From: CAVPGP01 sp963718065
GTDB taxonomy: Bacteria; Actinomycetota; Thermoleophilia; Gaiellales; Gaiellaceae
DNA length: 64,000 bases
Direction: 5' to 3'
Assembly (NCBI GenBank): GCA_963718065.1
Contig: CAVQYE010000007.1
Coordinates: forward strand, 186,001-250,000
Shown: positions 54,810 to 62,888 of the stretch, piece after piece
Layout of the letters: each line of letters opens with the position of its first letter
Numbering within the stretch: the stretch's first letter is position 1
Program-made: the position numbers and the translations under genes
Notes under the pieces: model-generated
Databases searched by the model: none
The model's input: only the letters and a program-made list of their open reading frames with translations
What the model was told of the DNA's origin: nothing

Positions 54810-55607
54810 CTAGGCCAGCTCGCGGCTGAGGACCGACTCGACCGCCGCGAGCGCGACCCGCGTCTCGACGAGACGGGGCTCGCGGGTCGTCAGCCGCTGC
54901 AGGCAGAGGCCCGGCAGGAGCAACGCCTTGACGGGACGCCGCGCCGAAGCCTGGACGAAGCGCCAGAGCTCCATCGAGAGCGCGAGCGAGGCGGCCGTGA
55001 CGACGGCCGGCGTCCAGAGCGCCGGCGCCAGCGGCCAGAACCGGTCGGCGACGAACGTCACCGGCAGTGCAATCGCCGCGAAGTTGGTTCCGCAACGAGG
55101 CGAGAATCTCGTCGGCCTGGCCTCCCCGCGCCAGGTGGCGGCGAGGCGCCGCTCTTCAACGGCGGCGATCGCGCGGTGCTCGGCGCCGTGCAGCGCAAGG
55201 GCACGGCCGCGGAGGAGCATCGCCAGCAGCCCGATCGTGATCGCGATTCCGGCGACGAAGCCGACGTGATCCGGGAGGAAGACGAACCCGAACGGAGCGA
55301 CGACGGCCAGGGTGAGCAGCGACCGCTCGCGGCGGCGGGTCGCCCCGGAGCGTGAGAAGAGCGGCGAGAGCGACATGCCGAGCCGCGTCAGCCCGCGCAG
55401 GAGCGGGATCGCCTGCGCCCAGGCAGGAGCGCGCGGCATCGTTCCCTCCTTGAGGCTGCCGTCGAGGCCGGCGAAGGCCCAGTGGTTCTCCGAGACGATG
55501 ACGACGCCGTCAGGACGGGCCATGCCACCGAGCCGCGGCAGGGCAAATGCCCGGTCGGCGGCGGCGAGGGCAGGTGGCTCGAGGGGCGGCTGGTCGGACT
55601 GGCCCAC
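54810..55607 (-). CDS. DUF1385 family membrane protein
   Basis: GTG 55607 gives 265 residues. The opening FALPRLGGMARPDGVVIVSE and the IPLLRGLTRLGMSLSPLF segment match DUF1385. A hydrophobic middle follows (LLTLAVVAPFGFVFLPDHVG, VAGIAITIGLLAMLLRGRAL), then the conserved GAEHRAIAAVEERRL and TRFSPRCGTNFAAIALPVTF block with His, Glu and Cys. The family is annotated as predicted metal-dependent enzyme. The last part carries two further helices. The usual neighbour prfA is not next to it here. Confidence 0.8.
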   Translation of the reverse strand: MGQSDQPPLEPPALAAADRAFALPRLGGMARPDGVVIVSENHWAFAGLDGSLKEGTMPRAPAWAQAIPLLRGLTRLGMSLSPLFSRSGATRRRERSLLTLAVVAPFGFVFLPDHVGFVAGIAITIGLLAMLLRGRALALHGAEHRAIAAVEERRLAATWRGEARPTRFSPRCGTNFAAIALPVTFVADRFWPLAPALWTPAVVTAASLALSMELWRFVQASARRPVKALLLPGLCLQRLTTREPRLVETRVALAAVESVLSRELA

Positions 55608-55681
55608 CCACTCACGGTAGCCGCGGGAAGGCCGCCCGGCTACCCGCCGGACGGCCTATCCGCGCATCACATTCGGCCTAG

Positions 55682-55759
55682 TTACCAGGCGCCGCGGGAG
55701 AAAAAGCCGAGCAGCGCGAGGACGAGAACGACGATCAGGATGATCCAGAGAATGCTCAC
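55682..55759 (-). CDS. 25-residue hydrophobic membrane peptide
   Basis: A very good ribosome-binding site (AGGAGG) lies 7 bases before GTG 55759. The peptide is SILWIILIVVLVLALLGFFS followed by RGAW and a TAA at 55682. It is one membrane helix with a short basic end, like the first half of the small DUF3309-type membrane proteins. Its size is below usual gene-calling limits. The function is unknown. Confidence 0.65.
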   Translation of the reverse strand: MSILWIILIVVLVLALLGFFSRGAW

Positions 55760-55797
55760 GTTCGGTTCCTCCTGGTTCGCTTACTGAGAAGAAACGA

Positions 55798-55829
55798 GCG
55801 GAGGCTCCGATTGGTTACGGAGCCTCCGC
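55798..55829 (-). terminator. Intrinsic terminator of the M36-like protease gene
   Basis: A perfect 12-bp stem GCGGAGGCTCCG/CGGAGCCTCCGC with an 8-base loop lies 18 bases after the stop at 55847. On the minus strand it is followed by CGTTTCTTCTC, a T-rich tail. This is the clearest intrinsic terminator in the window. Confidence 0.8.
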
Positions 55830-55846
55830 ACGCTGTTACGACGCGA

Positions 55847-56992
55847 CTAGGAGATGAAGCCGCGAGCCTGGAAGGCAGCGCGGCACGCATTGGCCGCGGA
55901 CGCGCCGAAGAGCCGCTGCGCAGCGGCGATCGTCGCGTTCGACGCTCCCGCGAACGTGACGTCCGGCGTGTACGAGAACTGCCCTTCGATGATGATCCGG
56001 TCGGCCACGGTGCGGCCGAGCGCAACGTTGATGTCGTGCAACGCGCGCGACCAGATGCGTCCGTTTGCGTGCACCTCGCCGCGGTCATCCGCGGGCCAGT
56101 GGAGGTCGAGGTCGACCCGGCGCAGGCAGTGGACGGGGCCCGGCGTGTAGCCGGTGGAGTCCCAGTCGGCGATGCACGACGGATCAGGTCCGGCATTCGG
56201 CAGGCTCATCGTGAACGCCCAGTAGTCGCCGAAGCCCTCGCCGATCGAGCCGGCCTCGAGCGTCGTGCCGAAGTTCTTCACCTGGGCGTCCTGGATCGCG
56301 TGGCCGAGCTCGTGCCAGACGACCTCGCTGTCCTCGGCGTCGTCGACGTCCCCTTTGCCGAACTTGATCACGTCCTGCTTCGGCGAGTAGTACGAGTTGT
56401 CGACGCCGTACTGGTTCACCTTCACGTGCTGCGGCTCGTTGTTCACGTTCCTGAATCCGAGGCTCTGGAGGTAGGTCTGCGCCGACGTGATCGCGAAGTA
56501 GGCGGTGACCTGCTCGAACTCGTCGTCGTGCCGGTTGAAGAGGAACTGATTCGTGGCCGAGAACGCCGTGCTCGTCGTGCCCTGGATGTCGGCGTAGTCG
56601 CCGCGGAGATACCCGGTGCCGTCCAGGTTCGTCAGCGTCCGCACCACATACGCCCCTTGCAGGGCCGGGTAGTCGGCGTCCTTCTGGTCGGTGAGCGTCT
56701 GGTTCTGGAGCGCGGCGACCGGGTTCGGGTCGAAGACCCGCCCGGTGCCGTTTGCGTACTTCGCGCCGGCCTCACGGAGCGCGCCGCGATGCGTCCCGAG
56801 CGGGCGGCCGACCCGGTCGAAGTTGCGGAGCACGTACGCGGTCGCCTTCCCGTTCACGTAGGTGTACGTCCAGAGATGGGTGCCCGTCTGCGAGCGGATG
56901 ACGCGGTCGGTGCGCGTCGTCGCGGCCGTGGCGGCGGACACTGCGGTCAGCGCCGCCAGCATGGCGACGACGGCGATCAGCAGTCGCTTCAC
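55847..56992 (-). CDS. Secreted zinc metalloprotease (M36/fungalysin-like)
   Basis: GTG 56992 gives a 381-residue preprotein with signal KRLLIAVVAMLAALTAVSAA. The HExxH zinc motif is in SEVVWHELGHAIQDAQVKNF, with the third ligand in EAGSIGEGFGDYWAFTMS. Upstream are NQYGVDNSYYSPKQDVIKF and ATNQFLFNRHDDEFEQVTAY. A short PepSY-like propeptide precedes the catalytic domain. The pattern HExxH plus EGxGDYWA is that of fungalysin-type M36 peptidases. It should act outside the cell. Confidence 0.82.
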   Translation of the reverse strand: MKRLLIAVVAMLAALTAVSAATAATTRTDRVIRSQTGTHLWTYTYVNGKATAYVLRNFDRVGRPLGTHRGALREAGAKYANGTGRVFDPNPVAALQNQTLTDQKDADYPALQGAYVVRTLTNLDGTGYLRGDYADIQGTTSTAFSATNQFLFNRHDDEFEQVTAYFAITSAQTYLQSLGFRNVNNEPQHVKVNQYGVDNSYYSPKQDVIKFGKGDVDDAEDSEVVWHELGHAIQDAQVKNFGTTLEAGSIGEGFGDYWAFTMSLPNAGPDPSCIADWDSTGYTPGPVHCLRRVDLDLHWPADDRGEVHANGRIWSRALHDINVALGRTVADRIIIEGQFSYTPDVTFAGASNATIAAAQRLFGASAANACRAAFQARGFIS

Positions 56993-57033
56993 GAGTTTCC
57001 TCCCCTGTCGAGCTTCCACTGTCGGGCGCGACC

Positions 57034-58122
57034 CTACAGCGGCCAGCTTGCGGCGAGCAAGCGCTCCACGGCGGGCTCGACGCCCCAGGCGTCCGCCAGC
57101 TGGCGGAACTCCCGGGCACCGCGCTCGCGCGCCTCTGGGTCGTCGCGGCGCTCGGCGCGGATCATCAGGTTCTTCGCCGTGTGCTCGGCCGCCACGAACT
57201 CGATCGCCTCGGCCCGGTAGCCATGCGCCTCCAGCGCTGCTGCTCGGAGCGCGTCGGTGAGCAGATCGGCCTGGCGCCCGAGCAGCAGACCGTGACGCAG
57301 CACCGCGTCCTTGCGCCGGCCGGCGATCTGGCCGGCGAGCTCGCGGTGACAGCATGGTGCGACGACGATCGCCTCCGCTTCGAGCCGCACCCCCGCGGCG
57401 ATCGCCTCGTCGGTTGCCGTGTCGCAGGCGTGGAGGCTAACGAGCAGGTCGCCGGAGCCGTCGTAGTCGACGATCGGGGCGGCGACGGTCTCGACCGCGT
57501 AGTCGAGCTGTGAAGCGACGCGGGCCACCGACTCGAGCACGTGCGGGTTGACGTCGACCGCGGTCAGGCGGGCCCGCTTCCCCTGCGCGCGCGCCCAGGC
57601 GAGGAGCGCGAGCGACATGTACGCCTTGCCCGCGCCGGCGTCGACGACGTGCACCTCGTCCCGCTGCCACACCGACAGTGGGCGCAGGAGCTCGACGTAG
57701 TGCTGCACCTGGCGGTACTTGTCGGCGTGCTGCTTGCGCAGGCGGCCCTCGGGCGAGACGAGACCCGTGGCGACGAAGAGCGGGTCGTCCTGGTTCAGCG
57801 GGTACTGCCGCTCGTGGTCGTGCGCCAGCTCGACGGCGGCCGTGGTGGACGGGCGCCCGCGGCTGATCAGCCAGCGGCCCTTCTTCGTTCGTCTCGCGTG
57901 GACGTCGCCGTCGGGCGAGAGCAGGTGCACGCGGTCGGCCGCGTGGAGAAGCGAGTCGAGCCGCGCCGGCCACTCAGCCGCTGCGATCGTCTCGGTGCGC
58001 GGGCCGTCCACGAGCTTGACCGCCGGGCCTCGCTTCAGGTCGACCGGGGTCGCGGTGACCGAGCCGACGACCAGCTTGCGCCAGCTGCCTAGGCGGCCGG
58101 CCTCGTTGCGGAGCTCCTCCAT
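57034..58122 (-). CDS. Class I SAM-dependent methyltransferase
   Basis: ATG 58122 gives 362 residues and lies inside the 3' end of the upstream gene (34-base overlap). The SAM site is EVHVVDAGAGKAYMSLALLA, then RARLTAVDVNPHVLESVARV, and LLVSLHACDTATDEAIAAGV, VVAPCCHRELAGQIAG. The HACDTATDEAI plus PCCH pair is shared with the METTL25/RNA-methyltransferase-like group. An RNA substrate is possible but not shown. Confidence 0.8.
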   Translation of the reverse strand: MEELRNEAGRLGSWRKLVVGSVTATPVDLKRGPAVKLVDGPRTETIAAAEWPARLDSLLHAADRVHLLSPDGDVHARRTKKGRWLISRGRPSTTAAVELAHDHERQYPLNQDDPLFVATGLVSPEGRLRKQHADKYRQVQHYVELLRPLSVWQRDEVHVVDAGAGKAYMSLALLAWARAQGKRARLTAVDVNPHVLESVARVASQLDYAVETVAAPIVDYDGSGDLLVSLHACDTATDEAIAAGVRLEAEAIVVAPCCHRELAGQIAGRRKDAVLRHGLLLGRQADLLTDALRAAALEAHGYRAEAIEFVAAEHTAKNLMIRAERRDDPEARERGAREFRQLADAWGVEPAVERLLAASWPL

Positions 58123-59741
58123 TCCCGCAATTGTCGCAGCGGGACGACCTCCAGCTCCGGCGGCGGGCGTCGCAGGAAGGAGTAGACGAGCAAGAGCTCG
58201 TCGGCCGCCTCGGGGGCATACGTCACTTCTGCCCGCTCGACGGCTCGCAGGCCGGCCTGCCATTCGAGCTTCGCGCCGTCGCCGGGCGGCAACGTGCGCG
58301 TGTCGACGACGCGTCCGCCGGCGACGAAGAACGCGCGCTTCCAGCCTTCCTCCAGCGCCGGTGCCAGCATGCAGAGCTCGACGCCGCGGAGGCGATCCAG
58401 GCGCGCCAGCTCGGACTGGACGCTCTCGAGCGCGGCGAGCCGGTCACGCAGTCGCCCGGCATCTTCGAACCGGAGGTCGCGCGACAGCTTCGCCAGGCGG
58501 GCGCGGAGCTCAGGCACCGCGCCCTCGAACTCCGTGGCGTTCCGCAGCGCGCGGGCCGCCAGCTGAGCGCGCTTGCGGCTGCGGATCGGGCCCAGCGGTC
58601 CCGACTGCGACGAGGCGACCCAGGCGTCGCCGCGGCGGCAGAGATAGGCGTAGCGGTCGGGCCGTGCATTGCGGGAATTCGCCGGCGGACGGAGCTCCCG
58701 GATCAGCCGCAGCTCTTCGAGTGCTGCCTCCAGCTCCGATCCGAGCACGCGCCATTCGATCCGGTCGAGCGCACCGAGCGCCGCCTCGACGGCCGGCCGT
58801 TGCCGGTCGGAGCGGAAGTACGAGCGGAGCCGGGCGCGCAGGTCGCGCGCTCGACCGACGTAGAGCACCTGGTCGTGCGCGTCGCGGAAGAAGTAGACAC
58901 CCGGCCGCGTCGGAGCGCCGAACGCGAGCCTGCGCTTGTCGTAGACGCGTCGCGTGCGGGTCGCTGCGAGATCGACGAGGTCGGCGACCGTCTCGGCGCC
59001 GCGCTCCTGGGCGAGCCCGATCAGCGCTACGAGCAGCTCGGCGGTCGCCTGCGCGTCGGGCAGGGCACGGTGGCACGGCTCGACGTCGGCGCCGATGAAC
59101 CGCGCGAGGTTCGCGAGCGAGAAGCGCGACGTCTTGCCCGCGAGGAGTCTCCGTGCGAGGCCGACGGTGTCGATCACCGGCGCGGCGATCCGCTCACCGC
59201 GGAGGCGACGGGTCTCGCGATCGAGAAACGCCAGGTCGAAGCGCGCGTTGTGCGCGCAGAGCGCCGCGTCGCCGCTGAAGGCGAGGAAGGCGCGCAGCGC
59301 CGTCGGGACATCCGGCGCGCGGTGCAGGTCGCGGTCGCGAATGCCGGTCAACGCCTCGACGCCCGGCCCGAGTGGCTGCCGGGGATTGCACAGCGTCTGA
59401 AACTCGCCGGCGACTTCGAGGGAGTGGATCTTCACCGCCCCGATCTCGCAGATCTGCGCGGTGCCGGGCCGCAGACCTGTCGTCTCCAGGTCGACGACGA
59501 CGAACGTCGCGTCCTCCAGCCGCACGTCGGCCCCGGGCGGCGCCGCAAGCCCGACGCGGTCGCCCCGCCAGGAGAGCCTCGCATCGCCGGTGACGGTGTC
59601 GTCCAGCAGCTCGCGTGCCATCCCGACCGGCGCCGACGCCAGCGCAAAGAGATGCCGCGCTGCCTCGTCGGCCGCCACCGGCCCGCGCCGCTCTTCGACG
59701 AGCTCGACGAGGCGATCGGCGGCATCCAGGCTCAGTTGCAC
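58089..59741 (-). CDS. DEDD exonuclease - GIY-YIG (UvrC/Cho-like) fusion
   Basis: GTG 59741 gives 550 residues. Residues 75-245 are a DnaQ-like exonuclease: VVVDLETTGLRPGTAQICEI (DxE), CAHNARFDLAFLDRET (second D) and CHRALPDAQATAELLVAL (HxxxxD). Residues 275-350 are a GIY-YIG nuclease: GVYFFRDAHDQVLYVGRARD and LRSYFRSDR. A UVR-like helical hairpin follows (SRDLRFEDAGRLRDRLAALE). The combination suggests a repair enzyme that both incises and degrades. A LexA-type box stands 14 bases before the start. Confidence 0.88.
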   Translation of the reverse strand: MQLSLDAADRLVELVEERRGPVAADEAARHLFALASAPVGMARELLDDTVTGDARLSWRGDRVGLAAPPGADVRLEDATFVVVDLETTGLRPGTAQICEIGAVKIHSLEVAGEFQTLCNPRQPLGPGVEALTGIRDRDLHRAPDVPTALRAFLAFSGDAALCAHNARFDLAFLDRETRRLRGERIAAPVIDTVGLARRLLAGKTSRFSLANLARFIGADVEPCHRALPDAQATAELLVALIGLAQERGAETVADLVDLAATRTRRVYDKRRLAFGAPTRPGVYFFRDAHDQVLYVGRARDLRARLRSYFRSDRQRPAVEAALGALDRIEWRVLGSELEAALEELRLIRELRPPANSRNARPDRYAYLCRRGDAWVASSQSGPLGPIRSRKRAQLAARALRNATEFEGAVPELRARLAKLSRDLRFEDAGRLRDRLAALESVQSELARLDRLRGVELCMLAPALEEGWKRAFFVAGGRVVDTRTLPPGDGAKLEWQAGLRAVERAEVTYAPEAADELLLVYSFLRRPPPELEVVPLRQLREWRSSATRPAA

Positions 59742-59754
59742 GGCTTGAGGCTAA

Positions 59755-59770
59755 TCGAACATATGTTCGC
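59755..59770. promoter_or_regulatory. LexA (SOS) box upstream of the exonuclease-GIY-YIG gene
   Basis: TCGAACATATGTTCGC contains the perfect palindrome CGAACATATGTTCG and fits the actinobacterial/Gram-positive SOS consensus GAAC-N4-GTTC. It lies between the divergent exonuclease fusion (start 59741) and the aldolase gene (59849). Its distance to the nuclease start places it over that promoter. Confidence 0.8.
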
Positions 59771-59848
59771 ATGCAACGACGTACGATCGACTGGTGGCTC
59801 TTGTCCCCGACGACTTCGACGTCCCCGCAAGCCTCGAGACCGAGCGCG

Positions 59849-60967
59849 ATGGCTGACGAAGAACGCCGCCGGCGGGTGCAAGCCGCATCGGAGCGGATCC
59901 TCGTCTGGCGCGGCCAGCGCCTCGCACGCGGCATGCTCGAGCGCCTTGTCGAGGCTGTGCCGGACGACGAGCGCGTCGATATCTACGGCGAGGGCGAGCG
60001 CATCCAGCGCCTGGAGGCCCGTGTCGCGGAGCTCCTCGGCAAAGACGCGGCGGTCTTCATGCCGAGCGGGACGATGGCGCAGCCGATCGCACTCCGGCTC
60101 TGGGCCGAGCGCAAGGGCACGCGCACCGTCGCCTACCACCCGACCTGCCACATCGAGATCCACGAGGAGAAGGGCGCCCACCTCCTGCACGGCCTCCACG
60201 GCAGGCTCGTCGGCAACCGCGACGCGCTGATCACGCTCGACGACCTGCAGGGGATCCACGAGCCGGTCGCGGCGCTCCTGCTCGAGCTACCCCAGCGGGA
60301 GATCGGCGGGCGGCTGCCGGAATGGGACGACCTCGTCGCGCAGACCGCATGGGCTCGCGATCGCGGCGCCGCCGTGCACATGGACGGCGCGCGGCTCTGG
60401 GAGTCCGGCCCCTACTACGAGCGCTCGTATGCGGAGATCGCCGGCCTCTTCGACACCGTCTACGTCTCCTTCTACAAGGGGCTCGGCGGCCTGGGCGGCG
60501 CCGCCCTCGCCGGGCCGAGCGACCTGATCGACGAAGCGCGCGTGTGGCAGCGCCGCCACGGCGGCAATCTCGTGACGCTGATGCCGTACGTCGTCTCGGC
60601 CGAGCAGGCACTGGACGAGCAGCTGCCGCGAATGCCGGAGTACCTCGCGAAGGCCCGCTCGCTGGCCGCCGCGATCGCCGGGCTCGAGCGACTCGAGGTC
60701 GTCCCGGACCCGCCGCAGTCGGCGATGCTGCACATCCTGCTGCGCGGCGACCCGGAGCGCCTCATCGACGCGGCGCTCGACGTCGCCGAGGAGCGCGGCG
60801 TCTACCTCTTCGGCGGGCTTTCGCCGTCCACGTCACCGTCGTGGCACGTCTTCGAGGTCCCGGTCGGCCCCGCGACGCTCGAGATCGCGGACGACGAGGC
60901 GCGCGACCTGCTCGCCGAGGTGCTGGCGCGAAGCGCTTTGACGCGCGAGCCAGGCGCCGCGAGCTAG
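59849..60967 (+). CDS. Threonine-aldolase-family PLP enzyme
   Basis: ATG 59849 gives 372 residues. ERVDIYGEGERIQRLEARVA, LGKDAAVFMPSGTMAQPIAL, AVHMDGARLWESGPYYERSY (aspartate pairing with PLP nitrogen) and TVYVSFYKGLGGLGGAALAG (Schiff-base lysine) are the beta-eliminating lyase/threonine aldolase blocks. It cleaves beta-hydroxy amino acids such as threonine to glycine and an aldehyde. The upstream frame to 59771 stays open but contains no homologous sequence. The gene overlaps the convergent TetR gene by 4 bases. Confidence 0.85.
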   Translation: MADEERRRRVQAASERILVWRGQRLARGMLERLVEAVPDDERVDIYGEGERIQRLEARVAELLGKDAAVFMPSGTMAQPIALRLWAERKGTRTVAYHPTCHIEIHEEKGAHLLHGLHGRLVGNRDALITLDDLQGIHEPVAALLLELPQREIGGRLPEWDDLVAQTAWARDRGAAVHMDGARLWESGPYYERSYAEIAGLFDTVYVSFYKGLGGLGGAALAGPSDLIDEARVWQRRHGGNLVTLMPYVVSAEQALDEQLPRMPEYLAKARSLAAAIAGLERLEVVPDPPQSAMLHILLRGDPERLIDAALDVAEERGVYLFGGLSPSTSPSWHVFEVPVGPATLEIADDEARDLLAEVLARSALTREPGAAS

Positions 60968-61560
60968 GCGAGGAGACCGCGGCACATCACGTCGGTCACC
61001 GTCCGCTCGGCCGCCGCGACGTCCTCTTCGGCGTCCGGCAGTTGGCCGAGCACCCAGCCGGTGAGGATCTCCTCGAGCGCCCCGTAGAGCATCCACGCAG
61101 CGAGGCGCGAGTCGAGATCCGCGCGGAACGTGCCTTCCGAGACGCCGGCCGCGACGATCCGCTCGAGCGCCGCGAACGCCTGCGCGATCTCGTCCACCTC
61201 CTGCTGGAGCTGCGGGCTCCTGGTCACCTCGCGGACGAGCACCCGCACGAGGTCCGGGTCGTCGCGCCAGGTGCGCAGGACGATCGCCGAGACCTTGCGC
61301 ACCTTGACGTCCGCCGGGTCGTTCGACTGCTCCACCTCGCTGACGGCCGCGAGCAACGCTCCCCAGGTCTCACGGAAGACGGCCTCGAGCACCGCCTCCT
61401 TGGAGGTGAAGTAGTGATAGACGAGCCCGTAGGCGACACCGGCTTCCTCGGCGATGTCACCGACGCGGCACGCGTGATAGCCCTTCGCGGCGAACGCTCG
61501 CACCGCGGCCTCGAGGATCGTCCGGCGCTTGTCGGCGTTCGCGCTTGCCCGGTCTACCAC
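60964..61560 (-). CDS. TetR-family transcriptional regulator
   Basis: GTG 61560 gives 198 residues. The N-terminal helix-turn-helix is TILEAAVRAFAAKGYHACRV, GDIAEEAGVAYGLVYHYFTS and KEAVLEAVFRETW. The ligand domain has VREVTRSPQLQQEVDEIAQA and ends with TVTDVMCRGLLA. The GLVYHYFTSKEAVL block fits the FadR/AcrR-like group that often regulates fatty-acid or efflux genes. Its target is unknown; it is convergent with the aldolase gene. Confidence 0.88.
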   Translation of the reverse strand: MVDRASANADKRRTILEAAVRAFAAKGYHACRVGDIAEEAGVAYGLVYHYFTSKEAVLEAVFRETWGALLAAVSEVEQSNDPADVKVRKVSAIVLRTWRDDPDLVRVLVREVTRSPQLQQEVDEIAQAFAALERIVAAGVSEGTFRADLDSRLAAWMLYGALEEILTGWVLGQLPDAEEDVAAAERTVTDVMCRGLLA

Positions 61561-61563
61561 CGC

Positions 61564-61714
61564 GCGGGATTCTACGTTTTCCGCTCGTCCACGAGCAGGA
61601 CGGCGCCGAGAAGGTGTATGCATTGCTCGTGAAGGCCATGGCCGACTCGGAACTGCCGGGACCTCGAGGCGAAAGACGCCGGTGAAGCGCAAGCCGGCGA
61701 AGAAGGCTGCCTAG
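61564..61714 (+). pseudogene. Remnant or frame-broken small gene
   Basis: One plus-strand frame reads LVHEQDGAEKVYALLVKAMA with DSELPGPRGERRR and stops. The neighbouring frame reads TPVKRKPAKKAA before a stop at 61712-61714, a lysine-rich tail like those of Ku or histone-like proteins. A one-base change would join them. No start codon is convincing. It is best seen as a damaged small gene or the remnant of a larger one. Confidence 0.3.
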
Positions 61715-61733
61715 GCCTCGCCGCCTCGCGGCG

Positions 61734-62477
61734 GTGCCCGACTTCGAGCGGGAGCTCGACGAGCTCTACGGCCTGCCCGGGGACGAGTTCACCGCGGCGC
61801 GAAACGAGCTGGCAAAGCGCCTGGGCGCGGCCGGGCTCGCTGAGGAATCTGACGAGGTGAAGGCGCTCCGCAAGCCGTCGGCGCCGGCCGCACTCGTCAA
61901 CCGCGTTGCCCGCGAGCGTTCGAAGGAGGTCAAGGCGCTCCTCGCGGCCGGCGAGGCGCTGCGGAAGGCCCACGGCCGCGGCGGGGCGGCGCTCCGCGAC
62001 GCGGCCGACAAGGAGCGTCGCGCGGTCGACTCGCTGGTCGCCGAGGCTCGTCTCGTCGATCCGAGTGCCTCGGATGCGACCCTCGCCCGGGTGGGGTCGA
62101 CACTCCAGGCCGCCGCCGTGGATCCGGAATCGCGAACGCTGCTCCAGCGAGGACGCCTGGCGACCGAGGTCGAGCCGGCCGGCTTCGGCGCGCTCGCGGG
62201 CCTCTCGATCGCGGCGCCCGCGGAGAAGCGATCGAGCGCGAAGGGAGCAGCCAGGAAAGCCGCGCCGAAGCGCGATCACCGCAAGCTCGACGAGGCTCGC
62301 GCCAAGGTGAAGAAGCTGCGCGCGGACGCGCTCGCGGCGAGGCGCGCTGCAGGCGAGGCGAGCCGGGCCGCCGCCGAAGCCCAAGTCGAAGCGGACAGCG
62401 CGGAACGCGACGCGGAGCGCGCCGAGCGAGCCCTCGAGCAGGCCGAGGAGCGTCTCCGTCACCTGACCGAGGACTGA
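61734..62477 (+). CDS. Coiled-coil protein, alanine-rich
   Basis: GTG 61734 gives 247 residues. The N-terminal half contains LDELYGLPGDEFTAARNELA, KPSAPAALVNRVARERSKEV and LRKAHGRGGAALRDAADKER. This is a pattern shared by uncharacterised actinobacterial proteins. The last 80 residues are a charged coiled coil (LDEARAKVKKLRADALAARR, ERAERALEQAEERLRHLTED). No enzyme motif is seen. It is the last rightward gene before a 410-base gap. Confidence 0.65.
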   Translation: MPDFERELDELYGLPGDEFTAARNELAKRLGAAGLAEESDEVKALRKPSAPAALVNRVARERSKEVKALLAAGEALRKAHGRGGAALRDAADKERRAVDSLVAEARLVDPSASDATLARVGSTLQAAAVDPESRTLLQRGRLATEVEPAGFGALAGLSIAAPAEKRSSAKGAARKAAPKRDHRKLDEARAKVKKLRADALAARRAAGEASRAAAEAQVEADSAERDAERAERALEQAEERLRHLTED

Positions 62478-62539
62478 CCTCCCCCAGCCCCTCAAAAGTC
62501 CGGCGGTTTGGAGGGTTAGATATTCGAGCGCCGGATACA

Positions 62540-62700
62540 TAAGACAACGCTAGAAGCGTTAGGCAACGGGCGTCTGGCCGCAGGCGCCCGTTCGCTGGTC
62601 CCGTTCGAGCGTCCGACGTCGAGGCCGTGAGGTACCGGTCGGAGGACACAAGGCAAGCAACCAAGCGGGCGGGCTCCTGTTCGCCGCAGGAGCCCGCCCT
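62540..62700 (+). ncRNA. Candidate structured RNA in a 410-base gap
   Basis: The gap 62478-62888 has no convincing gene. It contains successive stems: AACGCT/AGCGTT (62546-62560), AACGGGCG/CGCCCGTT (62565-62592), an imperfect GTCCGAC/GTCGGAGGAC pair near 62611-62648, and a perfect 13-bp stem GGGCGGGCTCCTG/CAGGAGCCCGCCC (62667-62699). The last could be a terminator for the plus strand. A further 7-bp stem lies at 62742-62760. Strand is assumed plus. The alternative is a set of terminators between convergent genes. Confidence 0.35.
62667..62699. terminator. Perfect 13-bp hairpin
   Basis: GGGCGGGCTCCTG pairs with CAGGAGCCCGCCC across a 7-base loop (TTCGCCG). It is 190 bases after the coiled-coil gene, so it could end either that transcript or a separate RNA. 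It is followed by TTCGGCG rather than a T-run. Confidence 0.5.
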
Positions 62701-62846
62701 TCGGCGAGCCGACCATCACGCCGGGGGAGGGATCCGCCCGTGGCGACGGTAGACGTCGCCGAGCTCACGCAGCCCAGCTCCGGGGGGAGAGGGGAACGTA
62801 AGCACTACGATCTTGCGCTTTCGCGCCCCGAGTTTCCAGTGCCAAC

Positions 62847-62867
62847 GGCTACGGGATCCGCGTAGCC
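62847..62867 (-). terminator. Hairpin after the ATP-grasp gene
   Basis: GGCTACG/CGTAGCC with a 7-base loop (GGATCCG) lies 21 bases beyond the stop at 62889 on the minus strand. It is positioned as that gene's terminator. No T-run follows. Confidence 0.5.
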
Positions 62868-62888
62868 GGGACCCTGTGTCGCACCGGC

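Noticed and set aside
52600..55355. Very long open frames on both strands, up to 831 residues
   Set aside because: They run antisense or out of frame to pdxS, the flavoprotein, the hydrolase and DUF1385. They are Arg/Pro/Ala-rich with no motifs, as expected of shadow frames at 70% GC.
60322..61632. 436-residue plus-strand frame over the aldolase and TetR genes
   Set aside because: It is in a different frame from the aldolase and antisense to TetR, with shadow composition.
62478..62888. tmRNA or 6S RNA gene
   Set aside because: Neither strand shows the tmRNA acceptor pair or a tag-peptide frame ending ALAA, and no 6S-like long open bubble could be drawn.
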